NCBI GenBank assembly: GCA_947372165.1
Contig: CANBSP010000001.1
Span: forward strand, 1-64,000
Source of the DNA: Actinomycetota bacterium
GTDB taxonomy: Bacteria; Actinomycetota; Actinomycetes; Nanopelagicales; Nanopelagicaceae
Length of the DNA: 64,000 nt
Reading direction: 5' to 3'
Both the position numbers and the translations under genes were made by a program. Positions 25,698-34,304 of this stretch are shown piece by piece. Within the stretch, counting starts at the first letter, position 1; every line of letters begins with the position of its first letter. Under the pieces are notes generated by a model, which was not told the DNA's origin, ran no database searches, and saw only the letters and a program-made list of their open reading frames with translations.

Positions 25698-26461
25698 GAA
25701 ACGCTTTTTCGAGAGCGGCGTCGGTCAAGAAGAAGGGAGATCGCACCGGCTGAAAAGTAGAGAATGACGAGCGGAAGGGCGAGGATTGACATGGTCAAGG
25801 GATCGCCTGTTGGTGAAAAGGCTGCGGTGAAGAGTGCGATACCAAAGACGGCAGCTCGCCACGGCTTGAGAATCGCCTTGCCAGAGAGGATGCCAGCAAG
25901 ATTAAGAGCAATAAGCAGAACAGGTAACTCGAAAGCGCCACCGAAGACGAGGATCATTTTCAAGACAAATGTCAGATAGTCATCAAAACGAATGAGGTTG
26001 TTGAGAGAAGTTGGGGTGAATCCCATTAACGTTTTCACGGCAAAAGGAAGTGTGAGGTATCCAAGGTAGGCCCCTCCCAAGAAGAAGGGAGTCGCAGTCG
26101 AAATGAAAAGAATGGTGTACTTCTTCTCTCGTCGGTGTAGCCCAGGTGCGATGAAGGCCCACAATTGATAGAGCCAGAATGGTGCACTACCAATAATTCC
26201 GATGAGGAAAGCCACACTGACCTGAAGGTTGAGCGGCCCCAAGACACCGTTGATATATAAAGAACCACATTGACCCAGGCCCGAGATTTTGGCGCGATGT
26301 AGATCGCAGATGGGCTTAGCCAAGAGCGTGACGATCTTTGGGTAGAAGACCCAGCCAAAACCGGATGCAAGAACTATTGCAGCAGCGGCTCGGACGACAC
26401 GTTTTCGCAACTCTCGAAAATGTTCGAGAATCGGCATCCGGCCACCCTCATGGGCGACCAT
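25694..26461 (-). CDS. tatC: Sec-independent protein translocase TatC
   Basis: Six-helix membrane receptor of the twin-arginine export pathway, 255 residues. The conserved cytoplasmic N-terminus MPILEHFRELRKRV recognises twin-arginine signals. The LYQLWAFIAPGLHRREKKY loop and the FDDYLTFVLKMILVFGGAFELPVL segment are typical. It follows tatA by eight bases. The start may instead be the internal ATG giving MPILEHF, at 26437, which has an AGGGTGG sequence upstream. Confidence 0.95.
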   Translation of the reverse strand: MVAHEGGRMPILEHFRELRKRVVRAAAAIVLASGFGWVFYPKIVTLLAKPICDLHRAKISGLGQCGSLYINGVLGPLNLQVSVAFLIGIIGSAPFWLYQLWAFIAPGLHRREKKYTILFISTATPFFLGGAYLGYLTLPFAVKTLMGFTPTSLNNLIRFDDYLTFVLKMILVFGGAFELPVLLIALNLAGILSGKAILKPWRAAVFGIALFTAAFSPTGDPLTMSILALPLVILYFSAGAISLLLDRRRSRKSVS

Positions 26462-26469
26462 TGAGGAGA

Positions 26470-26643
26470 TTACTTCTTCTGGTCTGAATCTGGCTTATCT
26501 TCGCCAGTATCTTTGAGTTCAGCCTTGAAGATCTTCAAAGATTTAGCAATAGATTTTGCTGAATCTGGAAGACGTTTTGCCCCGAAGAGAACCACGAGAA
26601 CGAGAATGATAAAAAGCCAATGGCTTGGTTGATCGAGACCCAT
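26470..26643 (-). CDS. tatA: Sec-independent protein translocase TatA
   Basis: A 57-residue Tat pore-forming subunit. It has a short N-terminal membrane helix (HWLFIILVLVVLFGAKRLP), the FGAKRLP hinge and an amphipathic helix (SAKSIAKSLKIFKAELK), then an acidic-basic tail ending DQKK. An AGGGAG ribosome site lies five bases before the ATG. Together with TatC directly downstream it makes a TatAC system; no tatB was seen. Confidence 0.95.
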   Translation of the reverse strand: MGLDQPSHWLFIILVLVVLFGAKRLPDSAKSIAKSLKIFKAELKDTGEDKPDSDQKK

Positions 26644-26721
26644 AAGAACTCCCTATTTGTGCCCTAATTGCTGCATTATTGCCTAGTGATTGCCGGGCGG
26701 CGACCAGCGCTCTCCTCAACA

Positions 26722-27660
26722 TTAGCGGTATTGAGCGAGAATCGCATCTAACCGACGATAGAAGTCATCGGCGAACTCTTGTGGTCCGAGGACCTCCACC
26801 CGGCCGGGCAGTGCAATGAGTTCACGAAGTAGCCAGTCGCCCGAACCAACCGTGAAAACTGCAAGGAGCTCCTGGCCGTGAGGTTCAACACTCTCAACGA
26901 TAGAGTCGTGCGCTTCGAGGAAGAAACGATTCCGGGGAGAGAGAAGAACCTTGACGTGCATGAGGTCGACTTTTGATCCACTCTGGCTCACGTCAGAGAC
27001 TTCTAGTTCAGGCGCTGCGGCGGTCGCAAGTGAGATTATCCTGTCATTTCGGAAGTGACGGTCTTCACCAGAGCGTAAGCAATAGGCGACCGTGTACAAA
27101 TGGCCTCGTTCGCTATAGATCGATCGAGGATAAATAGTACGTCGAGAAAGTTCATCTTTGACGACGGATCGATATTCGATATCCACCGATGATCCTTTCT
27201 CAATCGCCGCCCGGATCTCATGATCGAATGATGAGCTCTTAACAGGCGATTCATCAACGACTGCTGCAATTGCGTCGGATCCAGTGGCGAGAAGGTTTGC
27301 AAATCGGGTACGCAATGCAATCGCTGTGTGCTGCAACGCTTCATCGGAGATAAGACTGGTGATGAGATCGAGGCCAAGGGTGATCGATGTTAGCTCTAGT
27401 CGAGAAAGCTTACGAGGCCGGTCCAAGTTCTGTGGATTATTGATGGCAACATAATCGTCTGCTAATTCCATATCTATCAACTCTAAATGCGAGTATCCGG
27501 GGAGACCGCACATAAAGAGCATCTCTAAATCTTTAAATATTTGCGTGGGCGTGGTCGAGAATTTAGCGGCGATCTCATCAATGGTGAGGCCAGGATGAGA
27601 AGAAATATATGGAATGAGGTCGAGTGCACGGGAAGTTCTATCAATTGCTGATTCAGCCAT
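26722..27660 (-). CDS. pafC: WYL-domain regulator PafC
   Basis: A 312-residue WYL transcription factor. An N-terminal winged helix (DLIPYISSHPGLTIDEIAAKFSTTPTQIFKDL) precedes the WYL domain (DIEYRSVVKDELSRRTIYPRSIY, then GHLYTVAYCLRSGEDRHFRNDRI) and a C-terminal WCX domain. With PafB it forms the mycobacterial PafBC activator of the LexA-independent DNA-damage response. Overlap of eight bases with pafB and the tatAC genes downstream repeat the actinobacterial order pafB-pafC-tatA-tatC. Confidence 0.92.
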   Translation of the reverse strand: MAESAIDRTSRALDLIPYISSHPGLTIDEIAAKFSTTPTQIFKDLEMLFMCGLPGYSHLELIDMELADDYVAINNPQNLDRPRKLSRLELTSITLGLDLITSLISDEALQHTAIALRTRFANLLATGSDAIAAVVDESPVKSSSFDHEIRAAIEKGSSVDIEYRSVVKDELSRRTIYPRSIYSERGHLYTVAYCLRSGEDRHFRNDRIISLATAAAPELEVSDVSQSGSKVDLMHVKVLLSPRNRFFLEAHDSIVESVEPHGQELLAVFTVGSGDWLLRELIALPGRVEVLGPQEFADDFYRRLDAILAQYR

Positions 27661-28615
27661 GGTGCTTCTCCCCTATCCACGAGATGAAATCGGCCTGCAG
27701 GCTCTTTGGTTCGACGATGATCGCGGATGTGCCGGCTTTAGCAACAAGTTCGAATAGTTCGTGGCTCGAGGAGTAAGAGATCTTCGCGAGGTCCCAATCC
27801 TCATTGAGGAGTGATATTTGGGCGATGGCGCGCAACTCTTGAGCCTTACCAATCCGAAGATGAAGTGAAGCCTCTTGCTTCTCAGATCCTGCCTCACTTA
27901 TGGCATCATTATTGAGAAAAGCGGCTGTGATATTGAAATCAGCGGGTCGAAGAAAGGCATCCTTCTTCTTCTCCGCGTTAAGGTCGACATCAATTCGTTT
28001 CACTTTGAAGTTTCGCAACTCATTCTTTTCGAGATCTAAGCCAACGAGATACCAAAACCCTCGACGCAGCCCCAACCCATAGGGCGCAATCTTTCGAAAT
28101 GAATCTTTCAGAGAGTGATAAGTGAAGGAGACAATTTGTCGGTTCTCAATGGCTTGCCAGAGGAGGTCAAAATGTTCGCCAGGAATTTCAGCGCGAATAA
28201 ATGGAAGAGCGAGATCGTAGTTTTCCCCGGCAACTTTCAAAGACTCGATTTTACGAATGGCACGCTGTCCACTCTTGGATAAGAGCGAATTTTGCCAAGT
28301 ACTTGTTGCTAATGAGATGAGGGCATATTCAGCGCTATCAATCTCACCGATATCCAGGGAGTAGCTCTCCGGTCTAATGCGATAACCGGCTTCATCCTCG
28401 AACAGGGGATCTTCACTTCCCACTTCGATCTCTAAACCAAGATCTCGCAAGTCATTCTTATCACGCTCAAACATCCGTTCCATGGTTTCCGGGCTTCCTG
28501 AATAGCCTTCGACATGGGTAAAGATCTCCGCTTTTGAGAGAAATCTACGGCTGGCAAGGAGAGCCATGGTGAGGTTGATTAACCGCTCACTCTTCTGTGG
28601 ACCCGCCTCGCTCAT
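27653..28615 (-). CDS. pafB: WYL-domain regulator PafB
   Basis: A 320-residue partner of PafC. The winged helix is at about residues 9-80 (LINLTMALLASRRFLSKAEIF, MFERDKNDLRDLGLEIEV). The WYL domain reads RQIVSFTYHSLKDSFRKIAPYGLGLRRGFWYLVGLD. The proteasome-ligase gene pafA, which precedes pafB in mycobacteria, is not here: the upstream gene is a divergent FKBP lipoprotein. The pair may therefore act purely as a DNA-damage regulator (inference). The first gene of the minus run, it has its own leaderless-type promoter. Confidence 0.92.
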   Translation of the reverse strand: MSEAGPQKSERLINLTMALLASRRFLSKAEIFTHVEGYSGSPETMERMFERDKNDLRDLGLEIEVGSEDPLFEDEAGYRIRPESYSLDIGEIDSAEYALISLATSTWQNSLLSKSGQRAIRKIESLKVAGENYDLALPFIRAEIPGEHFDLLWQAIENRQIVSFTYHSLKDSFRKIAPYGLGLRRGFWYLVGLDLEKNELRNFKVKRIDVDLNAEKKKDAFLRPADFNITAAFLNNDAISEAGSEKQEASLHLRIGKAQELRAIAQISLLNEDWDLAKISYSSSHELFELVAKAGTSAIIVEPKSLQADFISWIGEKHHG

Positions 28616-28627
28616 GGCCTAAAGATA
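28616..28627 (-). promoter_or_regulatory. leaderless-type -10 box of pafB
   Basis: On the minus strand TATCTT (28627-28622) is followed by TAGGCC and the ATG at 28615. Confidence 0.6.
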
Positions 28628-28647
28628 GAGGTATGCGAGAGATTTGC

Positions 28648-28659
28648 TATCCTCACGGC
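28648..28659 (+). promoter_or_regulatory. leaderless-type -10 box of the FKBP lipoprotein gene
   Basis: TATCCT (28648-28653), six bases, then ATG at 28660. The divergent pafB start is only 44 bp away, so the two polymerases share one short region. Confidence 0.6.
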
Positions 28660-29190
28660 ATGAATATTCGGAAGAGTTTCTCCTCAAAAGGTGGAAGTCT
28701 CGCTCTTGCGCTGATCGCCACATCCCTCTTACTTACTGGATGCACCACCGATGGTGGATCTCCGACCCGAAAGGCCACTGTGACTACCGATCCTGCAGCT
28801 ATTCAATTCCCTGATGTAACTGGCGCAGTTGGCTCTGTGCCAACAATCGTGAAGCCAACAAATACTCCCCCTGCCTCACTCGAGATCAAAGATCTCGTCG
28901 TTGGCAATGGAGCAAGTGTTGCTGCCGGCGCAACTGTCACCACTCATTACGTGTTGATGGGATGGAAGAGCGGGGAGATCATCGACTCATCATGGAGCCG
29001 TGGCACCCCACTCACAATTGGTCTTGGTCAAGTAATCCCTGGTTGGCAACAAGGAATGGTTGGCATGAAGGTTGGCGGTCGTCGCGAACTCTTGATCCCA
29101 CCAGCCCTTGGTTATGGCGCAGCCGGTTCTGGTCCAGTAGGACCTAATGAGACTCTGATCTTCGTTGTTGATCTGATTGCCACCAAGTAA
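28660..29190 (+). CDS. FKBP-type peptidyl-prolyl isomerase lipoprotein
   Basis: Exported peptidyl-prolyl cis-trans isomerase, 176 residues. A lipoprotein signal peptide (basic MNIRKSFSSK, hydrophobic stretch, lipobox LLTGC at 24-28 with lipidated Cys28) is followed by a Thr/Pro-rich linker. The FKBP domain covers about residues 75-176 (VTTHYVLMGWKSGEIIDSSW, VIPGWQQGMVGMKVGGRRELLIPPALGYG, LIFVVDLIATK). It would fold exported proteins at the cell surface. The ATG at 28660 fits both the signal peptide and the promoter; the longer frame from 28597 overlaps pafB. Confidence 0.93.
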   Translation: MNIRKSFSSKGGSLALALIATSLLLTGCTTDGGSPTRKATVTTDPAAIQFPDVTGAVGSVPTIVKPTNTPPASLEIKDLVVGNGASVAAGATVTTHYVLMGWKSGEIIDSSWSRGTPLTIGLGQVIPGWQQGMVGMKVGGRRELLIPPALGYGAAGSGPVGPNETLIFVVDLIATK

Positions 29191-29224
29191 TCGTTCAAGG
29201 GCTCCAATTACTAACAAATAATAA

Positions 29225-30103
29225 TTAGTTCTCAGAACTCTCTTCTTCGGCAGGCAGTCCGTAGGCGCCCTTTGATGGTCGGCGTCTACGTAGCGGCGCC
29301 GTAACTCCCGGAGCCAATCTCCGTGCGATGATGAGGAATCCAGTGTGGCCAATCATGCGATGTTGTGGACGCACTGCAAGTCCTTCATGATGCCAACCGC
29401 GGATGATCGTCTCTGTGCTCTCGGGTTCGGTGAAAGCCGCTGAATTCTTAATTGTCTCGGCCATCTCGGAAAGTTGAGTAGTCGTCGCGACATAAGCGAG
29501 TAAAACTCCCCCTGGATCGAGAACCTCTTGTGCCATATCAACACACTCCCATGGAGCGAGCATGTCCAAGACAATTCGATCATATTTCTTTGAACGATCA
29601 ACTTCATCTTGCAATGAACCGACCGTCAGCGACCAATTATCAGGTCGACCCCGGAAGTAGTCAGTGACATTCTTCGTTGCTATTTCAGCAAAATCTTCAC
29701 GTCGTTCGAACGAGTCCACCGAACCAGTGGGGCCTACAGCTCTCAACAGGGTAATGGTCAAGGCGCCAGATCCAACTCCGGCCTCGAGAACTCTTGATCC
29801 AGGGGCGATATCTGCCGTTCCAACAATCATCGCCGCATCCTTGGGATAGACGATTGTTGCGCCGCGAGGCATTGAAAGGACGTAATCTGCGAGGAGCGGT
29901 CTAAAGGCGAGGAATTTCAAACCTGCTGTTGTTTCAACGACAGATCCTTCGGGCAGACCTACGATCTGATCATGAATGAGCCACCCTTTGTGGGTGTGCC
30001 ATTCGCCGGCCTCTTGCAAGGTGATGGTGTGCAATTTGCCTTTGGCATCAGTTAATTGAACTCTATCCCCATAATGGAAGAGGGCCTTTTCACTCGGGTT
30101 CAT
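29225..30103 (-). CDS. trmI: tRNA (adenine-58-N1)-methyltransferase TrmI
   Basis: SAM-dependent methyltransferase forming m1A58 in the tRNA T-loop, 292 residues. It has an N-terminal small barrel (GDRVQLTDAKGKLHTITL), the SAM motif VLEAGVGSGALTITLL, and DRIVLDMLAPWECV. A basic C-terminal tail (PLRRRRPSKGAYG) follows. It overlaps the HAD gene by four bases. The family is common in actinobacteria, where it sits in the proteasome/metH region. Confidence 0.93.
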   Translation of the reverse strand: MNPSEKALFHYGDRVQLTDAKGKLHTITLQEAGEWHTHKGWLIHDQIVGLPEGSVVETTAGLKFLAFRPLLADYVLSMPRGATIVYPKDAAMIVGTADIAPGSRVLEAGVGSGALTITLLRAVGPTGSVDSFERREDFAEIATKNVTDYFRGRPDNWSLTVGSLQDEVDRSKKYDRIVLDMLAPWECVDMAQEVLDPGGVLLAYVATTTQLSEMAETIKNSAAFTEPESTETIIRGWHHEGLAVRPQHRMIGHTGFLIIARRLAPGVTAPLRRRRPSKGAYGLPAEEESSEN

Positions 30104-30759
30104 TGCGTAATCCGTTCATCCAGCAAATCGGTCAAAGCTTCAAGGGTGGAGTCTACTAAGGATGTAAGAATCACAGTACGCGGGTGTTCGTCGACAGAAA
30201 TCAGATGAGGTATCGCCACTACGAGCGCGCCGCTTCTCTGGGCTGAGGCTATGCCTGGTCTGGAATCTTCGAGAATCAAAACATTCTCGATATTCACACC
30301 CAATCTCTTGGCGGCAAGTAGATAGGACTCTGGATCAGGTTTGCTCAATTGCACATCGTTGGAAGAAACAGAGGTGGCAAAGAAATTCTCATCGAGAGAG
30401 TGCAGGGTTGCATCGACGAGGTTCCTTGGACTTGCCGAAACCAACGCTAACGGAATACCGAGCGAAAATATTTCCCTCATAAGGGATTCGGCACCTGGCA
30501 TAAAATCTATACCTCGATGAAATTCCTCTTCTACGCCGCGAACAAGTTCTGTTACAAAGAACTCAGGGCTCTGCACTTGCGCAAGATTGTGCATGTAAGC
30601 ACCGACGCGTGGCAATGGCCCACCGAGACAATGTGCTTGGTCCTCTGACGTCCACTCATGACCAAACTTTGCCATGAGTGCAGTCTCTGCCTTGAGCCAA
30701 TATGGCTCGGTGTTGACTAGCGTCCCATCCATATCGAAGAAGACTGCTTCAGGCCTCAC
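30100..30759 (-). CDS. HAD-family phosphatase
   Basis: A 219-residue haloacid dehalogenase-type phosphatase of the beta-phosphoglucomutase-like subfamily. Motif I is FFDMDGTLVNTEP (residues 7-19) with both catalytic aspartates. Motif II is LALVSASP, and motif IV is LILEDSRPGIASA. A helical cap lies between. The substrate cannot be told. It starts at a GTG overlapping the metH stop and is coupled to trmI downstream. Confidence 0.9.
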   Translation of the reverse strand: MRPEAVFFDMDGTLVNTEPYWLKAETALMAKFGHEWTSEDQAHCLGGPLPRVGAYMHNLAQVQSPEFFVTELVRGVEEEFHRGIDFMPGAESLMREIFSLGIPLALVSASPRNLVDATLHSLDENFFATSVSSNDVQLSKPDPESYLLAAKRLGVNIENVLILEDSRPGIASAQRSGALVVAIPHLISVDEHPRTVILTSLVDSTLEALTDLLDERITQ

Positions 30760-33700
30760 GTTGCGTTGAAGTATTTCGCTTCAGGGTGGTGAACGATGAT
30801 CGCCGACGTAGATTGTTCGGGATGAAGTTGGAACTCTTCAGAGAGAAGAACTCCTATGCGCTCTGGTTCCAAGAGTTCGCAGAGCTCTTTCTGTTGTTCA
30901 AGGTCAGGACAAGCGGGATACCCGAAGGAATATCTCGACCCGCGATAACCCTGATCCAAGATCTCAGGAAGTTCGGGAGAATCCTCGGTAGCAAATCCCA
31001 TCTCAGATCGGATTCGTGCGTGCCAATGTTCGGCCAAAGCCTCCGTCAATTGAACAGAGAGACCGTGGAGTTCGAGATACTCACGATAGTTATCTGCGGC
31101 AAAGAGCTTTGCGGTTGCTTCGCTCACCGATTGCCCCATGGTCACTACATGGAAGGCGACCGTGTCGATCTCCCCTGATTCTTTGCTTCGGAAGAAATCA
31201 CTCAGACATAATCTGCGATCTCGACTTTGACGAGGAAAAGTGAATCGAACCCGTTCGCTGCCCTTCAATGGACCGTCATGATGAAGTATGACGAGGTCGT
31301 TTCCTTCGCTGTAGCAAGGGAAGTATCCGTAGACAACTGCGGCATTGAGCCAACCTTGTGATGCAGCATCATTGAGTAGAGCTCGCAAGCGAGGTCGGCC
31401 TTCTTCTTCAACCATGCGTTCGTACTCGCCGCGATTGCCTTTGAGTCCCCATTGTCCGACGAAGAGCGCTCTCTCATCCAACATTCCGAGGTAACTCTGC
31501 AGTGGGATTCCTTTGACAATCTTTGAACCATAGAATGGAGCTGTCGGAAGAGAGTTATCACTTGCCACATCAGAGCGAGTCGTGTCGGTATTCGCTTCTC
31601 GATTTGCGCGAGTGTTTGGAGTTCGTCGTTCACGCAATGGTGGAAGAGTGATTGAGGTATCTCCTCGCTTCATGCCAATCATGGCATCCATAAGGCGCAA
31701 ACCTTCGAAGGCATCTTTGGCGTAGCGAACGGTACCTGGGAAGGCATTTGCGAGATCATCCTCGACAAAACTACGCGTCAGTGCGGCACCGCCGAGAATG
31801 ATGGGCCACTTCTTCTCAAGATTTCTGGAGGCGATCTCTTCGAGATTCTCCTTCATGATGACCGTTGATTTAACAAGCAGACCGGACATACCGATCACGT
31901 CCACATTATGTTCAGTTGCAGCGTCGATGATCTGGTTGATCGTCTGCTTGATTCCAATATTCACTGTCGTATAACCATTATTGCTCAGGATGATGTCGAC
32001 TAAGTTCTTACCAATGTCGTGTACGTCGCCTTTAACGGTGGCGAGAAGAATCGAGCCGCGGCCTTCATCATCGCTCTTCTCCATATGAGGCTCGAGAATT
32101 GCAACCGCAGTTTTCATAACTTCGGCACTTTGTAGAACAAATGGCAACTGCATCTCGCCCCGTCCGAATAACTCTCCTACCTCTTTCATGCCAGCAAGGA
32201 GGAAATCATTAATGATGGCAAGCGGCTTGATACCCGAATCCATCGCCTCAAAGAGATCTGCCTCGAGCCCAACCTTTTCACCATCGATGATCCGACGTTC
32301 AAGGCGCTTATCAAGTGGAAGAGCGGCAAGTTCTGCTGCTCGTGAGAGGCGGGAAGATTTCACTTCGACACCATCAAAGAGCTCTAAGAACTTCGACAAT
32401 GGATCGTACGTGGTGTTCCCATCGGCATCAAATGTGCGTCGGTCATAGATGAGATCGAGCGCTACCTCTTTTACATCTTCAGCAATTCGTGCCATTGGCG
32501 TGATTTTGGAGGGATGGACGATCGCAGAATCAAGTCCGGCCTTCACGCATTCGGCTAAGAAGACTGAGTTGAGAACAATGCGAGCGGCAGGATTCAAACC
32601 AAAGGAGACATTCGAGACGCCGAGCGTCGTTTGAACGTGAGGATAGATCTCTTTGAGTTCAGCGATCGCGGCAATGGTCTCAAGGCCATCACGTCGAGTC
32701 TCTTCTTGGCCGGTGGCTATCGGGAAGGTGAGGCAATCGATGAGGATATCTTCAACCCCGATCCCCCAATTCTCAACCAAATCCTTAATTAGGCGTACGG
32801 CGACTCGAACCTTCCACTCACGGGTGCGAGCCTGACCCTCTTCATCAATAGTCAGAGCAACAACAGCTGCGCCATGCTCTTTAACGAGCGGCATAATTCT
32901 TGCAAAGCGACTTGTTGGGCCATCGCCATCTTCATAATTAACAGAGTTGATGATGCTGCGACCACCGAGATGCTCGAGCCCAGCTTTGAGAACATCGGGT
33001 TCAGTTGAATCAAGCATGATCGGCAGCGTCGAACTTGTTGCGAGCCGAGAGGCCAATTCGATCATATCTTTAACGCCATTTCGGCCTACATAATCGACCG
33101 AGAGGTCAAGAATGTGGGCGCCATCTCTGATCTGGTCGCGCGCGATTTCAATACAGGTCTGCCAATCTTCGTTCACTAACGCATCACGGAAAGCGCGAGA
33201 ACCATTGGCATTCGTGCGCTCACCAATCGCGAGATAGGTGATTTCTTGGCGGAATGGGACGAATTGGTAGAGCGAAGAAGCACCGATCTCCCGAGTGATC
33301 TGTCGTGCAGGTGTGACTCGACCAGCCACTCTTGCCACTACTGCAGCGAGGTGCTCAGGCGTTGTTCCGCAGCAGCCACCGATCAGTGAGATTCCATATT
33401 CATCCACAAAGTCAGATAGGTAATTTGCAAGTTCGTCTGGTGAAAGTGGATAGATGGCGCCATTAGGCCCAAGGATCGGAAGACCGGCATTCGGCATGAC
33501 CGAGATCTGGGCTGTTGAATTCTTACTTAAAACTCTCAGATGCTCGGACATCTCCGCTGGCCCGGTAGCGCAATTCAAGCCGATCAGATCAATAGCTAGT
33601 GGTTCGAGCGCATTAAGGGCTGCGCCGATTTCTGAGCCAAGCAACATCGTGCCAGTTGTTTCTACAGTGACTTGAGCGATGAGCACAATATCTTTCTTGG

Positions 33701-34247
33701 AATGGGTAATTGCAGCACGTGCACCATTGACCGCAGCTTTTGCCTGAAGGAGATCTTGCGTCGTCTCAATAAGAAGCGCATCACTTCCGCCATCAATCAA
33801 TCCTTGAGCCGCTTCTTGGTAATGACCGCGCAACTTTTCATAATCGACATGTAAAAGAGTCGGGAGTTTCGTGCCTGGTCCAAGCGATCCGAGAACCCAA
33901 CGTGGTTTGAGATCAGTGGAGAAGGCGTCGGCTGCTTCTCGGGCAATAACAGCGCCCGCCTTAGCTAACTCATAAATCCGGTCTTCAATTCCATATTCGG
34001 CAAGATTGGCCCAATTGGCTCCGAAGGTATTTGTCTCAATCGCATCGACACCCACAGTTAGGTATGCGTCATGAACGCTTCTGACAATATCCGGACGCGA
34101 AACATTAAGAATCTCATTGCAACCCTCGTGTCCCTGAAAATCTTCAAGAGTCGGATCCTGGGCTTGGAGCATGGTTCCCATCGCCCCATCGGCGATCACC
34201 GTTCTGGTGGCCAAGGCGCTACGCAATGAGTTGAGAGATGAAGTCAT
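30756..34247 (-). CDS. metH: methionine synthase, cobalamin-dependent
   Basis: Transfers methyl from 5-methyltetrahydrofolate to homocysteine using B12. All four modules are in its 1163 residues. The homocysteine-binding barrel carries zinc cysteines in GLNCATGP and GGCCGTTPEH. The pterin-binding domain includes ERTNANGSRAFRDAL and LDLSVDYVGRNG. The B12 cap and Rossmann part has GDVHDIGKN, where the His ligates cobalt. The C-terminal activation domain contains YGYFPCYSEGND and GYPACPDLEQQ. No room exists for a cobalamin riboswitch: only 57 bp separate it from mshC. Confidence 0.97.
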   Translation of the reverse strand: MTSSLNSLRSALATRTVIADGAMGTMLQAQDPTLEDFQGHEGCNEILNVSRPDIVRSVHDAYLTVGVDAIETNTFGANWANLAEYGIEDRIYELAKAGAVIAREAADAFSTDLKPRWVLGSLGPGTKLPTLLHVDYEKLRGHYQEAAQGLIDGGSDALLIETTQDLLQAKAAVNGARAAITHSKKDIVLIAQVTVETTGTMLLGSEIGAALNALEPLAIDLIGLNCATGPAEMSEHLRVLSKNSTAQISVMPNAGLPILGPNGAIYPLSPDELANYLSDFVDEYGISLIGGCCGTTPEHLAAVVARVAGRVTPARQITREIGASSLYQFVPFRQEITYLAIGERTNANGSRAFRDALVNEDWQTCIEIARDQIRDGAHILDLSVDYVGRNGVKDMIELASRLATSSTLPIMLDSTEPDVLKAGLEHLGGRSIINSVNYEDGDGPTSRFARIMPLVKEHGAAVVALTIDEEGQARTREWKVRVAVRLIKDLVENWGIGVEDILIDCLTFPIATGQEETRRDGLETIAAIAELKEIYPHVQTTLGVSNVSFGLNPAARIVLNSVFLAECVKAGLDSAIVHPSKITPMARIAEDVKEVALDLIYDRRTFDADGNTTYDPLSKFLELFDGVEVKSSRLSRAAELAALPLDKRLERRIIDGEKVGLEADLFEAMDSGIKPLAIINDFLLAGMKEVGELFGRGEMQLPFVLQSAEVMKTAVAILEPHMEKSDDEGRGSILLATVKGDVHDIGKNLVDIILSNNGYTTVNIGIKQTINQIIDAATEHNVDVIGMSGLLVKSTVIMKENLEEIASRNLEKKWPIILGGAALTRSFVEDDLANAFPGTVRYAKDAFEGLRLMDAMIGMKRGDTSITLPPLRERRTPNTRANREANTDTTRSDVASDNSLPTAPFYGSKIVKGIPLQSYLGMLDERALFVGQWGLKGNRGEYERMVEEEGRPRLRALLNDAASQGWLNAAVVYGYFPCYSEGNDLVILHHDGPLKGSERVRFTFPRQSRDRRLCLSDFFRSKESGEIDTVAFHVVTMGQSVSEATAKLFAADNYREYLELHGLSVQLTEALAEHWHARIRSEMGFATEDSPELPEILDQGYRGSRYSFGYPACPDLEQQKELCELLEPERIGVLLSEEFQLHPEQSTSAIIVHHPEAKYFNAT

Positions 34248-34304
34248 GAGAGGGCTAGATTAGCCGAAGATCGCTCAAAGCTAGAACGAAAGAAGAGTGA
34301 GAAA

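Noticed and set aside
26722-28615. WYL-domain pair as regulators of a phage-defence island
   Set aside because: WYL proteins are common in defence loci, but the order pafB-pafC-tatA-tatC and the absence of nucleases or toxins identify the housekeeping PafBC pair.
34248-34304. Cobalamin riboswitch before metH
   Set aside because: The gap is 57 bp and contains no B12-box-like sequence; a riboswitch of this class needs about 200 nt.
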